Part shown: piece after piece, positions 35,158 through 47,930 of the stretch
How positions within the stretch are numbered: the stretch's first letter is position 1
Layout: every line of letters begins with the position of its first letter
Source: Torreya grandis
Lineage: Eukaryota; Streptophyta; Pinopsida; Cupressales; Taxaceae
Assembly (NCBI GenBank): GCA_037957365.1
Contig: JARHVA010003167.1
Coordinates: 2,058,501 to 2,122,500 of the forward strand
Length of the DNA stretch: 64,000 bases
Direction of reading: 5' to 3'
Translations under genes and position numbers: made by a program
The notes under the pieces: generated by a model
Told to the model about the DNA's origin: nothing
What the model saw: the letters and a program-made list of their open reading frames with translations, nothing else
The model's database searches: none

Positions 35158-35775
35158 GAATTTTGTTTAATGTCGAGACATGAAATGAGTCTAAGCCGAT
35201 CTTAAAATGCATTAGAAAGTGGAAATATATTCATTAGGGATGAAGAATGCCTAAGGTCAATGTCACTACCTTTTTGCCAATAACGCAATGTGCTATAGAG
35301 CACAAGGATCACACTATTGTACACATGGCTGAAACTGGTGAAAAAGGGTTGTGGGTGCCTAAGAGGTGGTCTAATGTGGATTTTAATAGATCTGGTCAAG
35401 GACTGAACACACACATAAGATAGAAAAAAGATCAATAAAGGCCCTTAGAAAGGTTTAGGGATAAGATAAGAATAGGGTGGTCTCAAGTGACACTCATTAC
35501 ATTGAAAAAATAATTTAGATGACTACATTCCCTCACTTTCCTCACCCACCGGCCACCCTCTCTCCCTTCCCCTATTATATAATATCATCAAACCAAAATA
35601 ATTATGATAAAGGAAAGAGAGACATACCTCGACTTGACTAAGAGGCGAAGCCCATGAATGTTGATATGAGTCTACGAACTATGCTCCATTATGTGTTCTA
35701 TGAATTAAACATGTATGAATCATGTCTTACTTAAGAAATATCGAAAGCTAAGATAAAATTGAGTAATGAGATGAT

Positions 35776-35799
<24 letters not shown>
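35776..35799. repeat. (GA)n microsatellite
   Basis: About 12 uninterrupted GA units. Confidence 0.95.
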
Positions 35800-35806
<7 letters not shown>

Positions 35807-35893
35807 TTAATACACCTCACTAGGTATAGAAACAAATGCTTAGACCTATTGACATCCTCTATGTGTGTATATATTAATAAAATGGTGAATAGC

Positions 35894-36108
35894 TTAGATT
35901 GGGCTGACGGCTTGCCCAATCCACATGTTTAGCTGGCTCAATAAATTAATATGGCCTTGAGTACATTGTTTCCCACCCCTGCTTGGTAGATCATAACTTC
36001 TGAATAATTTGGATTAGACTAATGAGTTGTCCAACCCTCTCATGTAGGTGGCTCAATAAATCAAGTAGGCTATGACTACAACATTGCCTAACTATGCATA
36101 GTAGATGA
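35894..36108 (+). repeat. two-copy tandem repeat, ~115 bp
   Basis: Unit 1 starts ttagattgggctgacggctt and unit 2 ttggattagactaatgagtt; both continue with a shared ggctcaataaat(t/c)aa block, a tatg(g/a)c(c/t) block and end in tagtagat / ggtagat. Confidence 0.7.
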
Positions 36109-38199
36109 ATCTAATGCTGAAACTATCTAATGTAGAAAAAACCATATTAGATGGCTTTGGGCCATATAGAAGCTTTGAAATATAAAAATGGCTATGTGCC
36201 CATCGAGAATGCCAACCACTATAAATATGTTGTAAACCTAGTACAATACTAGTGTAAAATTGGTGCATATGGTGTCTGGAGTATACAACGTGGAGAATGA
36301 CATGGAGTTGTATTTCCATTTGAGAGAAGTAGTGGCAAACTAAAAATGTATGTGAAAAATGTGCCATATACATGCCCCCAAATCTAATATTTATATATAT
36401 GGATTCTATATTGAGTCATAGTAATATGCACCAGTGTATATATCTTAAATTTAAATGGGAGTCATCATGTCACACATGATTCCCCCAATCTAAGAAAACC
36501 GATGTAATTTGTGTAAAAACTAAGTATATAGTGAATCTTTTTTATAATTTATTACTGAGATTGTGCAAATATGAACTTTAACTACTATATCTTTATAATA
36601 ATTCTAGATTTTTTTTTTTATAGGGTTACTAGATAGTATCACAACCCCTTTGACTATGTTGTTTCTAATGAAAACTGAGATTGATCTATATGTGAATTTG
36701 TTTCATTGTATTTTCTTCAATTTGAGCTTTGTAATATGTGTCTGTGTGCTGAAAATTATGCTCTAAATGCACTACATTTCCCTAATATATGACAAACCCT
36801 ACAATTGACCCCTCTTTTGAAGGGAGTTGTTGAACCTCTATAATAATTGTCCTCAAAATAAAATTTATGCGTCATGTGTATTAGAATTAAAATATATGAT
36901 ATTTGCATGATAAATAAATATTCTATTTATACATGAAATTAAAATAAAATGGTTTGAACATAAGTTTGTAATGTATGATGTATGTCAGATCTATCAATCA
37001 CAAGGTTGTCAAGATAGATAAAACAATGTAACCATTTATATGAACAACAAATCTTAATATATTCGAAGTAAACTACCTATGACGATAGGGCATGATGTTC
37101 ATAGAGGCACCCAATGAGGAAGGGGAGATGCATGAGGTCCCTCATGGCATTGCAATTAGATGTGAATGTGACAAGTAAGAGACAAGTGTCATGGACATGA
37201 TTCATCACAAAAGCACACATATAAACACATGAAGCACAAAAAGTAGGCCAAATGCCACAACACAAGGGACATGGGCACATGCCACTAATTCTTATAAGCA
37301 ATATACATATAAGGACATGCTCAAATGCTCACATATGTAAATATCAAAAAATGTTAGCTTACAACCATAAGGATGGACATGTTCAAATGTCTATGTACAC
37401 AATCAAGAATAACACACACAGACATGGGTACAAGTCCAAAGCATACATATAATGAAATGAATTGGCTTGGATTTATAGAACAATGACATATTCAAATTAC
37501 CTCAAGTAAATGTAGAAGCACAAAGACATAATCAAATCTAAACTAGTAAATGTAGAAATAAATGTATTTATAACATGTGGTACAAATCCAAATACGAGTA
37601 AAGAAGTACATAAGCTGAGTCTATAGTAGTAGTAGTCAGAAAAAAATCAATTTAGTAGAGGATGATAAATATCAAGATTTCATCAATGTTAAAAATGTGA
37701 TGTGAAGTATAGAAAGATATAACCTCAAAAATTAGACGTTGTGTAGCATGATTCACCCAATGGGAAAATACTAATAAATCTAGATTTGAGTGGAGGACAT
37801 GTACCCTATAATAATCTATGGACATTGAGATTGAACAAGTGAACCATGTATTTATGATAAAATTGACTACACTAACATAGATAGAATAAGTAGTATCTGG
37901 AAAATATAAGGAATGTAAACATGGAAATGCATACAATTTGAAATATATATTTTTTGAGAAAATATTTAAATGTTTCTATATTATTTTACATATTATATTA
38001 TTTTTGTGTTTACTGAGTATAAGCTATGTACATGCAACAAAAAAATGAAACTATATACAAGAATCAAGGTAAGATAAACTATGTAGAAGTAAAATCTCCA
38101 TAAATGTATGATGTTCAGTCAATTTTATGTTTCATTACCATTGAGTGCATTTAGATGGTATACCTTAGGGCTAAAATTTTCTAAAATTAAATATGGGTA

Positions 38200-38471
38200 A
38201 ATTCAATTTGGTTTGAAATTTCCTTTTGTCTCTTCATTGGAATTAACATTTCTAAGGTTATATTTTAGAATGAAATAATTGACCTCTAACTCTATGTTAT
38301 GAACATGGCTATTATATCCCTATTGGATTCGTTTCTTGTATGCTCTAAGGTTCTTTGTGGCTTGGATGCATAAGTGACTCAAATTTTATAAGTCATACAA
38401 GCATTTTTCTCTTTATCAATCATCTATGATAATTCCTTTGAGGGATACTTGTAGTGATGGGATTTATAAAT
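38200..38471 (-). pseudogene. Tat integrase C-terminal region
   Basis: Minus-strand translation (about 38,450-38,260) reads LQVSLKGIIIDD, then after stops ATKNLRAYKKRIQ and NIELEV-FILK, matching the RVSLKG ... LNHLRAYQKR ... VGDLVLK series of Tat integrases. The frame is broken by stops. Confidence 0.65.
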
Positions 38472-39189
38472 TGTTAGGGTGTGGAGCTTAAAAGCTTCAC
38501 CAAGGAGCACAGTTATTAGTTTCAGGTCTACACAGACACCGGCGTCGGTCAGGAGCGATCGACGTCGGTCACAGGCAGTTGCAGAGACGTCGATGTCGGC
38601 AGAGGATCGGCCGACGACGGTCACAGGCGAACAGGCAGGAACCGATGTCAGTTACCTGCGTGTCCAGAAAGCTATTTCTGTGGACAGAAGCGAGTATTTG
38701 CATGATAAGTTTGAGTTGTGGACTCAAGCTTGCGTCTCTATTATTAGCATTACTATTTTTAGAGCCCTTGTTCAAGTGGGTTAACTGTTTGTTGGAAGTA
38801 CATGCTCAAGTCTCCTAATTCTATATGAAGAATTAGTTCTTCCTAGCTTATTGTATTGAAAAAGTTGAATTGTAGAAGAATTTATTGTGTGTGAAGAACA
38901 GTACAGAATTGAATCAATCCAGGCTTGTTGGAATTGGTTGTTCTTGAGAGAGATAGCTCTTGAGGAATAGAGATCTATTGAGAGATCTATACATCTAGGA
39001 GAGGTGTGGAAGAAAGAAGCTTTCTTCAATTGTATTCCTATTGTAAAGAGTTTATTAATACAAGTTTTCAGGGTGTATTCTTGTATCTCTTGTTCTTGCA
39101 TTTATCATTCTAGTTACTTGTCTATCTGATTTAATTCCACATTTATTGCTATCACAATTATAATCTATTATTGGTTTGATCCCCCAACA
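38472..39189 (+). repeat. copia 5' LTR
   Basis: 718 bp, TG...CA ends. The first third (38,531-38,660) is unusually GC-rich, with repeated cgacgtcggtca-like units containing GACGTC cores of the kind bound by plant bZIP factors; this could act in the LTR promoter, by inference only. Confidence 0.95.
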
Positions 39190-39190
39190 A

Positions 39191-39202
39191 GTGGTATTAG
39201 AG
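39191..39202 (+). other. copia primer-binding site
   Basis: gtggtattagag / tggtattagagc next to the LTR matches the initiator tRNA-Met-type site with one change. Confidence 0.85.
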
Positions 39203-39342
39203 CCTTGGTTACAGGTTCAGAGCTTGATAATCGGTATCAAAGTTTAGGTTCAGTAACAGGTAGTTCAGATCTGTGTAGTGTGTATTGATTACAGGTTCTC
39301 ACAGGAGTTTCTGCAGGGATTTCTGTTTGAGTGGGAGAAGCA

Positions 39343-42300
39343 ATGGCAGATGAAAGTAAGCTTAGAATGGAAAAGTTCAATGGCAAAAATTACCAACATT
39401 GGAGAATGCAGATAGAGGACTATCTGTATCAGAAAGATCTCTACTTACCATTAGGTGGGGTTGCAAAGAAGCCCAAAGACATGGAGGATGAAGAATGGGA
39501 AGTTCTTGACAGAAAGGCTCTGGGGTCTATAAGACTGAGTCTAGCATCCACTGTGATATCCAATTTATCACAGGCAAAGTCTACGGTAGAGTTGATGACT
39601 ACGTTAGCAAATTTGTATGAAAAACCCTCAGCTTCCAATAAGGTATATCTTATGAAGCAGTTATTTAATTTGCATATGAATGAAGGTGGATCTGTTTCTA
39701 CTCATCTCAATGATTTCAATGGTATTGTGAATCAATTAAGTTCAGTGAATATAGTGTTTGATGATGAGATAAAAGCTCTTTTGATATTATGTTCTTTGCC
39801 TGAAAGCTGGCATGGCTTAGTAATGGCAGTAAGTAATACTACATCTGCATCAAATATTTTGAAAGTAGAGGATGTTGTTAGTGTTATCTTGAATGAGAAA
39901 ATATGCAGGAAAAGCATAGAAGAGGCATCCAGGAACGCTTTAAGTTTTGAGAGCAGGGGAAGGCAGAAAGAGAAGAGCAAGAAAGGTAGAGCAAGATCCA
40001 AATCAAAGGGAAAAGGCATATCTAAGTCCAGAAACGGCAGAAGGCCACAATGCTAGAATTGTGGAAAGATGGGGCACATAAGTAGAGATTGTTGGTCAAA
40101 GCCCAAGGAGGACAACCAGCACGAAGGAAAGGAAGAAGCCAAGATTGCAAGTATTGCACAGGATGCTTTAATTTTCTCTCTGCATAATAATATAGAATCT
40201 TCGGTATTAGATTCTGGTGCATCTTTTCATGCTACTCCTAACAGGGAATATTTCAGTGAATATATCCATGGAGATTTTGGAATAGTGTATCTAGGGGATG
40301 ATGAGCCCTGTAAAATAATTGGCAAAGGTAAAGTGCAGCTGAAGATACAGAATAGTAACACATGGGTGTTGAGAGATGTGATGCATGTTCCTAGCTTGAA
40401 GAGAAATTTGATTTCTGCAAGAAAGTTAGGGGATGAGGGTTGTACAGTAACTCTCACAGCAGAATCTTGGAAAGTGACCAAGGGTGCACTTGTTATGGCC
40501 AGAGGTAAGAGAGAAGGTACTCTCTATTTGTGTAATTGTGTTAGTAAGAAATCTCCTTCTGTGTTATCTACTTCAGATGTGGATGCTAAATTGTGGCACT
40601 CAAGGCTTGGCCACATGAGTGAGAAGGGGATGTCAATTCTTAAGTCTAAAGGTATGCTTTCAGATTTAAAAGGCATAGATCTAGATTTTTGTGAGCACTG
40701 TGTATTTGGAAAACAGAAAAGGGTTAGTTTTCTCAAAACTGGGTCTACTAAGAAGAGGCACAAGTTGGAGCTTGTTCACACAGACGTGTGGGGACCGGCT
40801 CAAGTTGCTTCTATTGGAGGATCACAATACTATGTATCTTTCATAGATGATGCCACAAGGAAGGTATGGATCTATTGTATTAGAAAGAAATCTGATGTAT
40901 TTGATACTTTTAAAGTTTGGAAAGCTATGGTTGAGAATGAAACATGTAAAAGATTAAAGTGCCTGAGATCAGACAATGGCGGTGAGTTCTGCAGTCATAA
41001 GTTCAGAGATTATTGTTACATGCATGGAATCCATAGGCAAAGGACAGTTCCAAGGACACCTCAGTAGAATGGTATTGCTGAAAGGATGAACAGGACAATA
41101 ATGGAGCATGCAAAATGTATGAGATTGCATGCTGGCTTGCCCTTACAGTTTTGGGCACAAGCTGTTGACACTGCAGTGTACTTGATTAACAAAGGACCCT
41201 CTACAGCTCTGGATGGTGGTATTCCAGAAGAGGCATGGACAGGTAAAAAGGTTGATCTCTCATATCTCAAAGTTTTTGGTTGTGAAGCCTTTATGCACAT
41301 AGATAAAGAAAATAGGAAGAAGCTTGATGCTAAGTCTATCAGATGCACATTTATTGGCTATGGCTCAGATGATTTTGGTTACAGATTGAGGAATCTAGAA
41401 ACTAACAAGGTAATCAGGCGCCGTGATGTTGTTTTCAACGAAAGAGTGATGTATTGTGATCAGCTAAGGAAGTTGAATCAATCTGAGCAGAGCAATGGTG
41501 AATTGGATGAGGTGAAAGTCTAAGATGAGCTCGCGGGAAAAAGAAATAATCACTTATAGGAAAACACAGAGACGGACGTCGGCAGGTTAGGAACCGGCGT
41601 CGACAGGACAGAAACTGGCATCGGCCATACAGGGACCGACGTCGGCCATACAGATACCGAGGTCGGTCAGGAAGAACCAACGTCGGCCAGTAATAGGTCT
41701 TCAAGTGACCGTGGTCGGTCACTATCAGAGAGTTTGGGTGGACAGCGTGTTGAGGACGAGTCCAAGACACCCATCAGGAGGTCTGAAAGGGTAAGTAAGC
41801 CTCCAATTAGATACTCTCCTTCCTTATATTATTTATTGCTAACTGATGGTGGAGAACCAGAGAGTTTTGAAGAAGCATTATAGGTGGAGTCCAAGAGTAA
41901 GTGGGAGCATGGCATGGTTGAGGAGATGGAGTCCTTAAGAGAGAACCAAACATGGGATTTGGTTGAATTGCCAGCTGGTAAGAGAACACTGAAGAACAGA
42001 TAGACCTACAAGTTGAAGGAAGGTGAGGATGGACATATGCGATATAAGGCCAGATTAGTGGTAAAAGGATTTGCACAAAAGCCAGGTATTGACTTTGGTG
42101 AGATTTTTTCTCCTGTTGTTAAGATGACTTCTATAAGGGTTGTTTTGTCTTTGGTTGCTTTTGAGGATTTGCATCTTGAGCAGCTAGATGTTAAGACAGC
42201 GTTTCTTCATGGAGAGTTAGATGAGGAAATTTATATGGAACAGCCAGAAGGATTTGAGGTCAAGGGTAAGGAGAAGTTTGTGTGCAGGTTGAAGAAAAGC

Positions 42301-43407
42301 TTGTATGGCCTCAAGCAAGCTCCTAGGCAATGGTACTTAAAATTTGACAGGTTTATGACTGAGCATGGCTACAGTAGGTGTCAAACAGACCATTGTGTAT
42401 ATTTCAAGAGATTTGATAATGGTAGATATATTATTCTATTGTTGTATGTAGATGACATGCTGGTTGCAGGATCACATATGCAGGATATCTCAGAGCTTAA
42501 GGTGAAGTTAGCTCAAACATTTGCTATGAAGGATTTGGGAGCAGTGAAGAAAATCCTTGGTATGAACATTAAGAGAGACAGGAAAAATCACAGGTTGATA
42601 TTGTCTCAAGAAGATTATGTGGACAAGGTGTTGAAACGGTTCAATATGCAGGATGCTAAACCGGTAAGCACACCTTTGGCTTGACATTTTAAGTTAAGTA
42701 AAGAACAATGTCCTAATTCATATGATGAGGTAGAGTACATGAGTAAGGTTCCATATTCTTCCACAGTAGGGAGTTTGATGTATGCAATGGTGTGTACTAG
42801 ACCAGATATTGCCCAAGCAGTGGGAGTTGTAAGTAAGTATATGGCCAATCCAGGTAAGGAACATTGGAAGGCAGTTCAGTGGATCCTTAGCTATCTGAGA
42901 GGAAGTAGCAGTAGGCACTTATGCTATGGAGGTTCAGATACTTCTCTACATGGCTATGTAGATTCAGATATGGCAGGTGATTTGGATGGCAGGAGGAGCA
43001 CTACAGGTTATGTTTTTACTGTAGGTGGAACAGCGGTTAGTTGGATATCTAAGTTGCAGAAGGTTGTTGCCTTGTCAACTACAGAAGCTGAGTATATTGC
43101 AGCCACAGAGGCTAGCAAGGAGATGATATGGATGACACGGTTCATGGATGAGCTTGGTAGAGAGCATGAGAGTTGCAGATTGTATAGTGACAGTCAAAGT
43201 GCAATCCATTTGGCCAAGAATTCAGCCTTTCATTCAAGAACAAAGCACATACAGCTAAGGTACCATTTCATACGGCAGGTATTGGAAGATGGGGAGTTGA
43301 AGCTAGAGAAAATCCATACAGATAGGAATCTGGTGGATATGTTAACCAAGCTGGTTACAAAGGAGAAGTTGAACTTGCATTCAAATTCTATTGGTCTTCA
43401 TGATTGA
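39343..43407 (+). pseudogene. copia Gag-Pol polyprotein, nonsense-broken
   Basis: One frame of 1,355 codons with no frameshift. Gag (39,343-40,000) starts MADESKLRMEKFNG. The zinc knuckle near 40,051-40,093 has a stop inside it, then NCGKMGHISRDC. Protease DSGASFHAT begins at 40,210. The integrase has HSRLGHM and CEHC, then HTDVWGP, SDNGGEF and MNRTI. RT has VVKGFAQKPGIDF, DVKTAFLHGELDEEIYM and the YVDD box at 42,445-42,456. RNase H has YVDSDMAGD, STTEAEYIAATEA and LYSDSQSAIHLAKN. In-frame stops are at 40,054, 41,065, 41,521, 41,557, 41,881, 42,001 and 42,682. Catalytic residues are present. The motif set is of the Tnt1/Tork kind. Confidence 0.93.
41572..41697 (+). repeat. 21-bp minisatellite in copia pol linker
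   Basis: Six consecutive units of 21 bp (41,572; 41,593; 41,614; 41,635; 41,656; 41,677), typified by accgacgtcggccatacag, encode degenerate seven-residue units (T-D/G-V/I-G-H-T-x) between integrase and RT. The same gacgtcgg core recurs in the LTR at 38,531-38,660 and 43,539-43,665. Confidence 0.85.
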
Positions 43408-43467
43408 GTTGAAGATGGTGGAGCTAGAAGATGTTACTGTACAGGTACTGGTGCAGTTGTTTATCTC

Positions 43468-43479
43468 CAAGTGGGAGAT
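43468..43479 (+). other. copia polypurine tract
   Basis: aagtgggagat immediately before the 3' LTR, the form commonly seen in plant copia elements. Confidence 0.88.
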
Positions 43480-44197
43480 TGTTAGGGTGTGGAGCTTAAA
43501 AGCTTCACCAAGGAGCACAGTTATTGGTTTCAGGTCTACACAGACACCGGCGTCGGTCAAGAGCGACCGACGTCAGTCACAGGTAGTTACAGAGACACTG
43601 ACATCGGCAGAGGATCGGCCGACGATGGTCACAGGCGAACAGGCAGGAACCGACGTCAGTTACCAGCGTGTCCAGAAAGCTATTTTCGTGGACAGAAGCG
43701 AGTGTTTGCATGATAAGTTTGAGTTGTGGACTCAAGCTTGCGTCTCTATTATTAGCATTACTATTTTTAGAGCCCTTGTTCAAGTGGGTTAACTGTTTGT
43801 TGGAAGTACATGCTCAAGTCTCCTAATTCTATATGAAGAATTAGATCTTCCTAGCTTATTGTATTGAAAAAGTTGAATTGTAGAAGAATTCATTGTGTGT
43901 GAAGAATAGTACAGAATTGAATCAATCCAGGCTTGTTGGAATTGGTTGTTCTTGAGAGAGATAGCTCTTGAGGAATAGAGATCTATTGAGAGATCTATAC
44001 ATCTAGGAGAGGTGTGGAAGAAAGAAGCTTTCTTCAATTGTATTCCTATTGTAAAGAGTTTATTAATACAAGTTTTCAGGGTGTTTTCTTGTATCTCTTG
44101 TTCTTGCATTTATCATTCTAGTTACTTGTCTATCTGATTTAATTCCGCGTTTATTGCTGTCACAATTGTAATCTATTGTTGGTTTGATCCCCCAACA
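43480..44197 (+). repeat. copia 3' LTR
   Basis: 718 bp, aligning without a net length change to the 5' LTR. Differences cluster in the CG-rich part, where many are CG-to-TG or CG-to-CA. Confidence 0.95.
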
Positions 44198-44202
44198 TAA
44201 AT

Positions 44203-44955
44203 CTAATATAATAACTACTTTACTTCCATAAACTAGTAAATAAGGAGTTTATCTTGTCAGTGTGTGAATACTAGTGTTGTAAGCCCATAGTTCATAGATG
44301 ATCTAATTATACCAATCAACACCAAATTTGGTAATTATTTTTCATAATATAATATAAATTATCTTATTTTTAACTTTTGCTCAAGCATTAACCTACGGGT
44401 AGTATAGAGTAGAGAACATGTGTTCACATAAAATATCTTCACTACTATACTTCGCATAAAATTTCATCACTATTATGTTCTTAAACAAGGTTTCTTTATC
44501 TATAATGATTATCACTTGTAGACCAAAATAGGAAACTATACACACCATGAGAAAGTGACATATGTCTTCTCCTTTTTTGGATTTTAGTGGGATGGATTCT
44601 ACCCACTTAGTAAATTATTTTGTAGTTCTAATGATAAATTTGTGTCCCCTACTGCTTATGTGTTGATTTTACCAATTAGATAAAATACCCATATCATGAA
44701 TGGCCATTAGGAGATGATAGGCTGTAATTTTTATGAAGGAACATAATTTATATTGCTATGTCATCAAAAAATTTCACATTGTTTATCATATTCTTGACAT
44801 ACAGGTTCTATGGTAGGCAAATAATATCCTTGCGAAAGTAATTTATGTGACATTGCTTTCCTATTGAAATGGTAATCACACTCACTATCATGTACTTGGT
44901 TGATGTCCAACTTAGCTTTATCATATGTCAAACATTAGAGTAAGTTTACATATAA
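44203..44955 (-). pseudogene. Tat integrase zinc finger and core
   Basis: Minus strand, right to left: VHDSECDYHFNRKAMSHKLL and QGYYLPT (zinc-finger region), then after shifts HKFIIRTTK and FTKWVESIPL (core) with several stops. The match is to the CGGHF ... YYWPT and ATDYFTKWVEAIPL series of Tat elements. The copia interrupts it at 44,202. Confidence 0.7.
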
Positions 44956-45537
<582 letters not shown>

Positions 45538-46091
45538 TAATGAACTTAAATACTATCAAGATAATAAAATACCAATAGGCAAAGCTTTTAAATTAATAAA
45601 CTATATTGATTCATATTGAACGATTCAAATAATTATAAATCATGCATAAATGTGCCCCAACTCAAAATTGGAGTTAGCATGGAAAAAATTGAAACTCTAA
45701 AAGTAATAAATCTTGACCATCTATTTTTAGTAGTTGTTATTTTTAATTAGTTTTGCATGCAACTACGTGTTGCTCTAAAAATCTTTAAAACTAAAGTAAA
45801 CTTTAAAATTAATTTACTAGACAAATATCAACTTAACTTGAAATCTAGTTACAAAAATATACAATTCTCAAATATATAAAAACACTAAAAATAATATTAA
45901 ACTGTAACTTTAGACCCTCAGATGGTTATGTATGGCCTCTACAAAATATTTAAAATTTCCATAATTAGATATGCCATGTTATGGCTACAACTAAAATTTT
46001 TGAGATGATTATTTTTGCATTAATATAGGCTCAAATAGAGCTACAGATCAAAAGTAATGGCCTTTGGAAGTTTGGCATCCTTTTTACATCA
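45538..46091 (-). repeat. D 3' LTR
   Basis: Plus strand TAATGAAC ... TTTACATCA, followed by ttctcctctag, whose reverse complement is the polypurine tract. Aligns with 61,476-62,029 and with the LTRs of A and B. Confidence 0.8.
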
Positions 46092-47560
46092 TTCTCCTCT
46101 AGTTGAATCAACTTATCTCCTATGAGTTGCCCTAATTGTATTGATACCATTTTTTTTTGTAAATACTATTCAAATCTCATTATGTATTCTAAGTTTGTTC
46201 TTCCTACAACAATCCTTCCCATTATCCTAGATACATGTCATAACTTCCTTGTCATGTGTTTACTATCTTCTTATCCATAATCCACGTTATATTTTATTTC
46301 TTTTTCATTGGCACTTGTTGTTCCCAACCTACTTATTCATATTCTTCACCTTGACCATATTCTCTATGGAAATCATAGAAATATGAAATATTAAATACTA
46401 TAGAGATACCAAAATTTTGTGGGAAACTCACCTCATAAGCATTGTCATTGATTTTCTTCACAATCTTGCATGGCCTAATTTTATTATACTTCAACTTGAT
46501 ATATATGCCTTTTGAAAATATTTCTTTCCTGAAATAAACCATCACTAATTCTCCTTATTCAAATATTTTAACCCTCTTTTGACATCTATTATCACTTTAT
46601 ACTTCTCATTATTTTTCTAAAACTTTGTTCTTACTACTTATGACTATTGTGTATGTTCTGCCAATGCTTCTACATCATCACTAACTCATTCTATAATTGG
46701 TAACTCTACTAAATATAAAATAATCATATGAGTTCTTCCATTAAAAATATCAAATGTTCATTTTTTTGTTTATTTGTTCATTGAACTATTATATGCAAAC
46801 TCAACTTGTGGTAAATCCAATTCCAATTTCTTGGGCTTTTCTCCAACCATACGTCTCAATAAATTTCCCAACCTCCTATTTCCAGATTTTGTCTATACAT
46901 CTATATGGGGATGGTATGCACTATTAAATTATAACATAGTTCCCATAATCCTCCACAAAATACTAAAAAAAATAATTAGAACTTTCAAGTTCCTATTTGA
47001 TGTAATAGTTTCTGGAGCACCATGAAATCTCACAATATTTTTAGAAACTAGTTTTGCAATTCTAGTGGCATCATTGGTTTTCTTACACGTAATAAAATCA
47101 ACTATATTATAAAACTTGTCTACAACAAAAAAAAAAAAAATCAATACATCTCTATGTGTTTGGTAATCCCAACACAAAATCATACTCAAATATATCCATG
47201 GTCCTCTTGGAACCAATAATTGCATGTATATTAGTGTATTTTTTGTGTGTCATTTTTCCACCTAACATATATTTCACCTTTAAACATAGTTTTTCACATC
47301 TCTCTTCGTCATTGGCCAAAACTACTTCTTATTTACCAAATTTATTATCTTTGTCATAACAAAATTTCTAGGTAAACCCCCACTATGCAATTCTATTATA
47401 ATATTATCTCTTAGAGACCCAATTGGGATATATAATTATTATCATTTGAAGAGATAACCATCCCTCATATGATACTCATCATAAACATTACTTGTATCAC
47501 TTGTCAGTGGATTTATACATTTCTCAATTAGCTTACTAAAATTTGAAATAGTATCATGTT
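46092..47560 (-). pseudogene. D integrase, decayed
   Basis: 46,545-46,333 reads KIRPCKIVKKINDNAYEVSF, the post-integrase block. 47,225-46,929 reads GPWIYLSMILCWDY and K-K-T-N-D-A-T-R-I, parallel to A at 11,470-11,800. Many stops and shifts. Confidence 0.7.
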
Positions 47561-47930
47561 CTCCTTTAATAAATTTAAATCCAACTACTCCACTCACAAT
47601 AGTAGCTATCAACCCCACTCATCTACTCAAAGCACTGGATACCCAATTATATTTTTGTGTTTTGTTCTTCAACATAAAATTATAACCCTACAATAAATCC
47701 ACCCACTTTGCATGCCTACTATTTAACTTATTTTGAGTATTCAAATACTTTAAATCCTTATGATTGGTAAATAGGATAAAATCCTTAGGTACCAAGTAAT
47801 GATTCCAATGTCTTAGTGCTTGTGCAATGGTATAAAATTCAACATCATATGTAGAATTCTTTATTCTTACCTCATTTAATTTATCACTAACATATGATAT
47901 TGACTTCCCTTTCTTACTCAGCATAACACC
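47561..47930 (-). pseudogene. D RNase H, C-terminal part
   Basis: 47,939-47,688 reads GKSISYVSDKLN, TYDVEFYTIAQALRHWNHYL and LFTNHKDLKYL, the RNase H core. Element E interrupts it at 47,930; the CDAS part resumes at 58,719. Confidence 0.75.

Larger units (their letters stand above)
35160..38149. other. spacer between VQ gene and Tat element
   Basis: No recognisable gene. Minus-strand frames of 93-94 codons near 36,370 and 37,930 have no family resemblance. A C/T-rich patch lies at 35,520-35,570. Part of the right half may be the 3' untranslated region or LTR of the Tat element, which runs leftward, but no second LTR copy is available to define it. Confidence 0.5.
38472..44197 (+). mobile_element. 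Ty1/copia element, full length, Tnt1/Tork-like
   Basis: 5,726 bp with two 718-bp LTRs (TGTTAGGG ... CCCCAACA), perfect 5-bp target duplication TAAAT (38,467-38,471 and 44,198-44,202), primer site, one polyprotein frame and a polypurine tract. A hand count finds about 26 differences between the LTRs (roughly 96%), mostly transitions. That makes it probably the youngest element in the window. It lies in the integrase of the Tat element. Confidence 0.95.

Noticed and set aside
36092..37936. 93- and 94-codon minus-strand frames in the spacer
   Set aside because: No family resemblance, no start context or splice structure supporting a gene.
38479..39101. Frames up to 106 codons, repeated at 43,391-44,109
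   Set aside because: They are in the copia LTRs, some antisense to others, with no motif.
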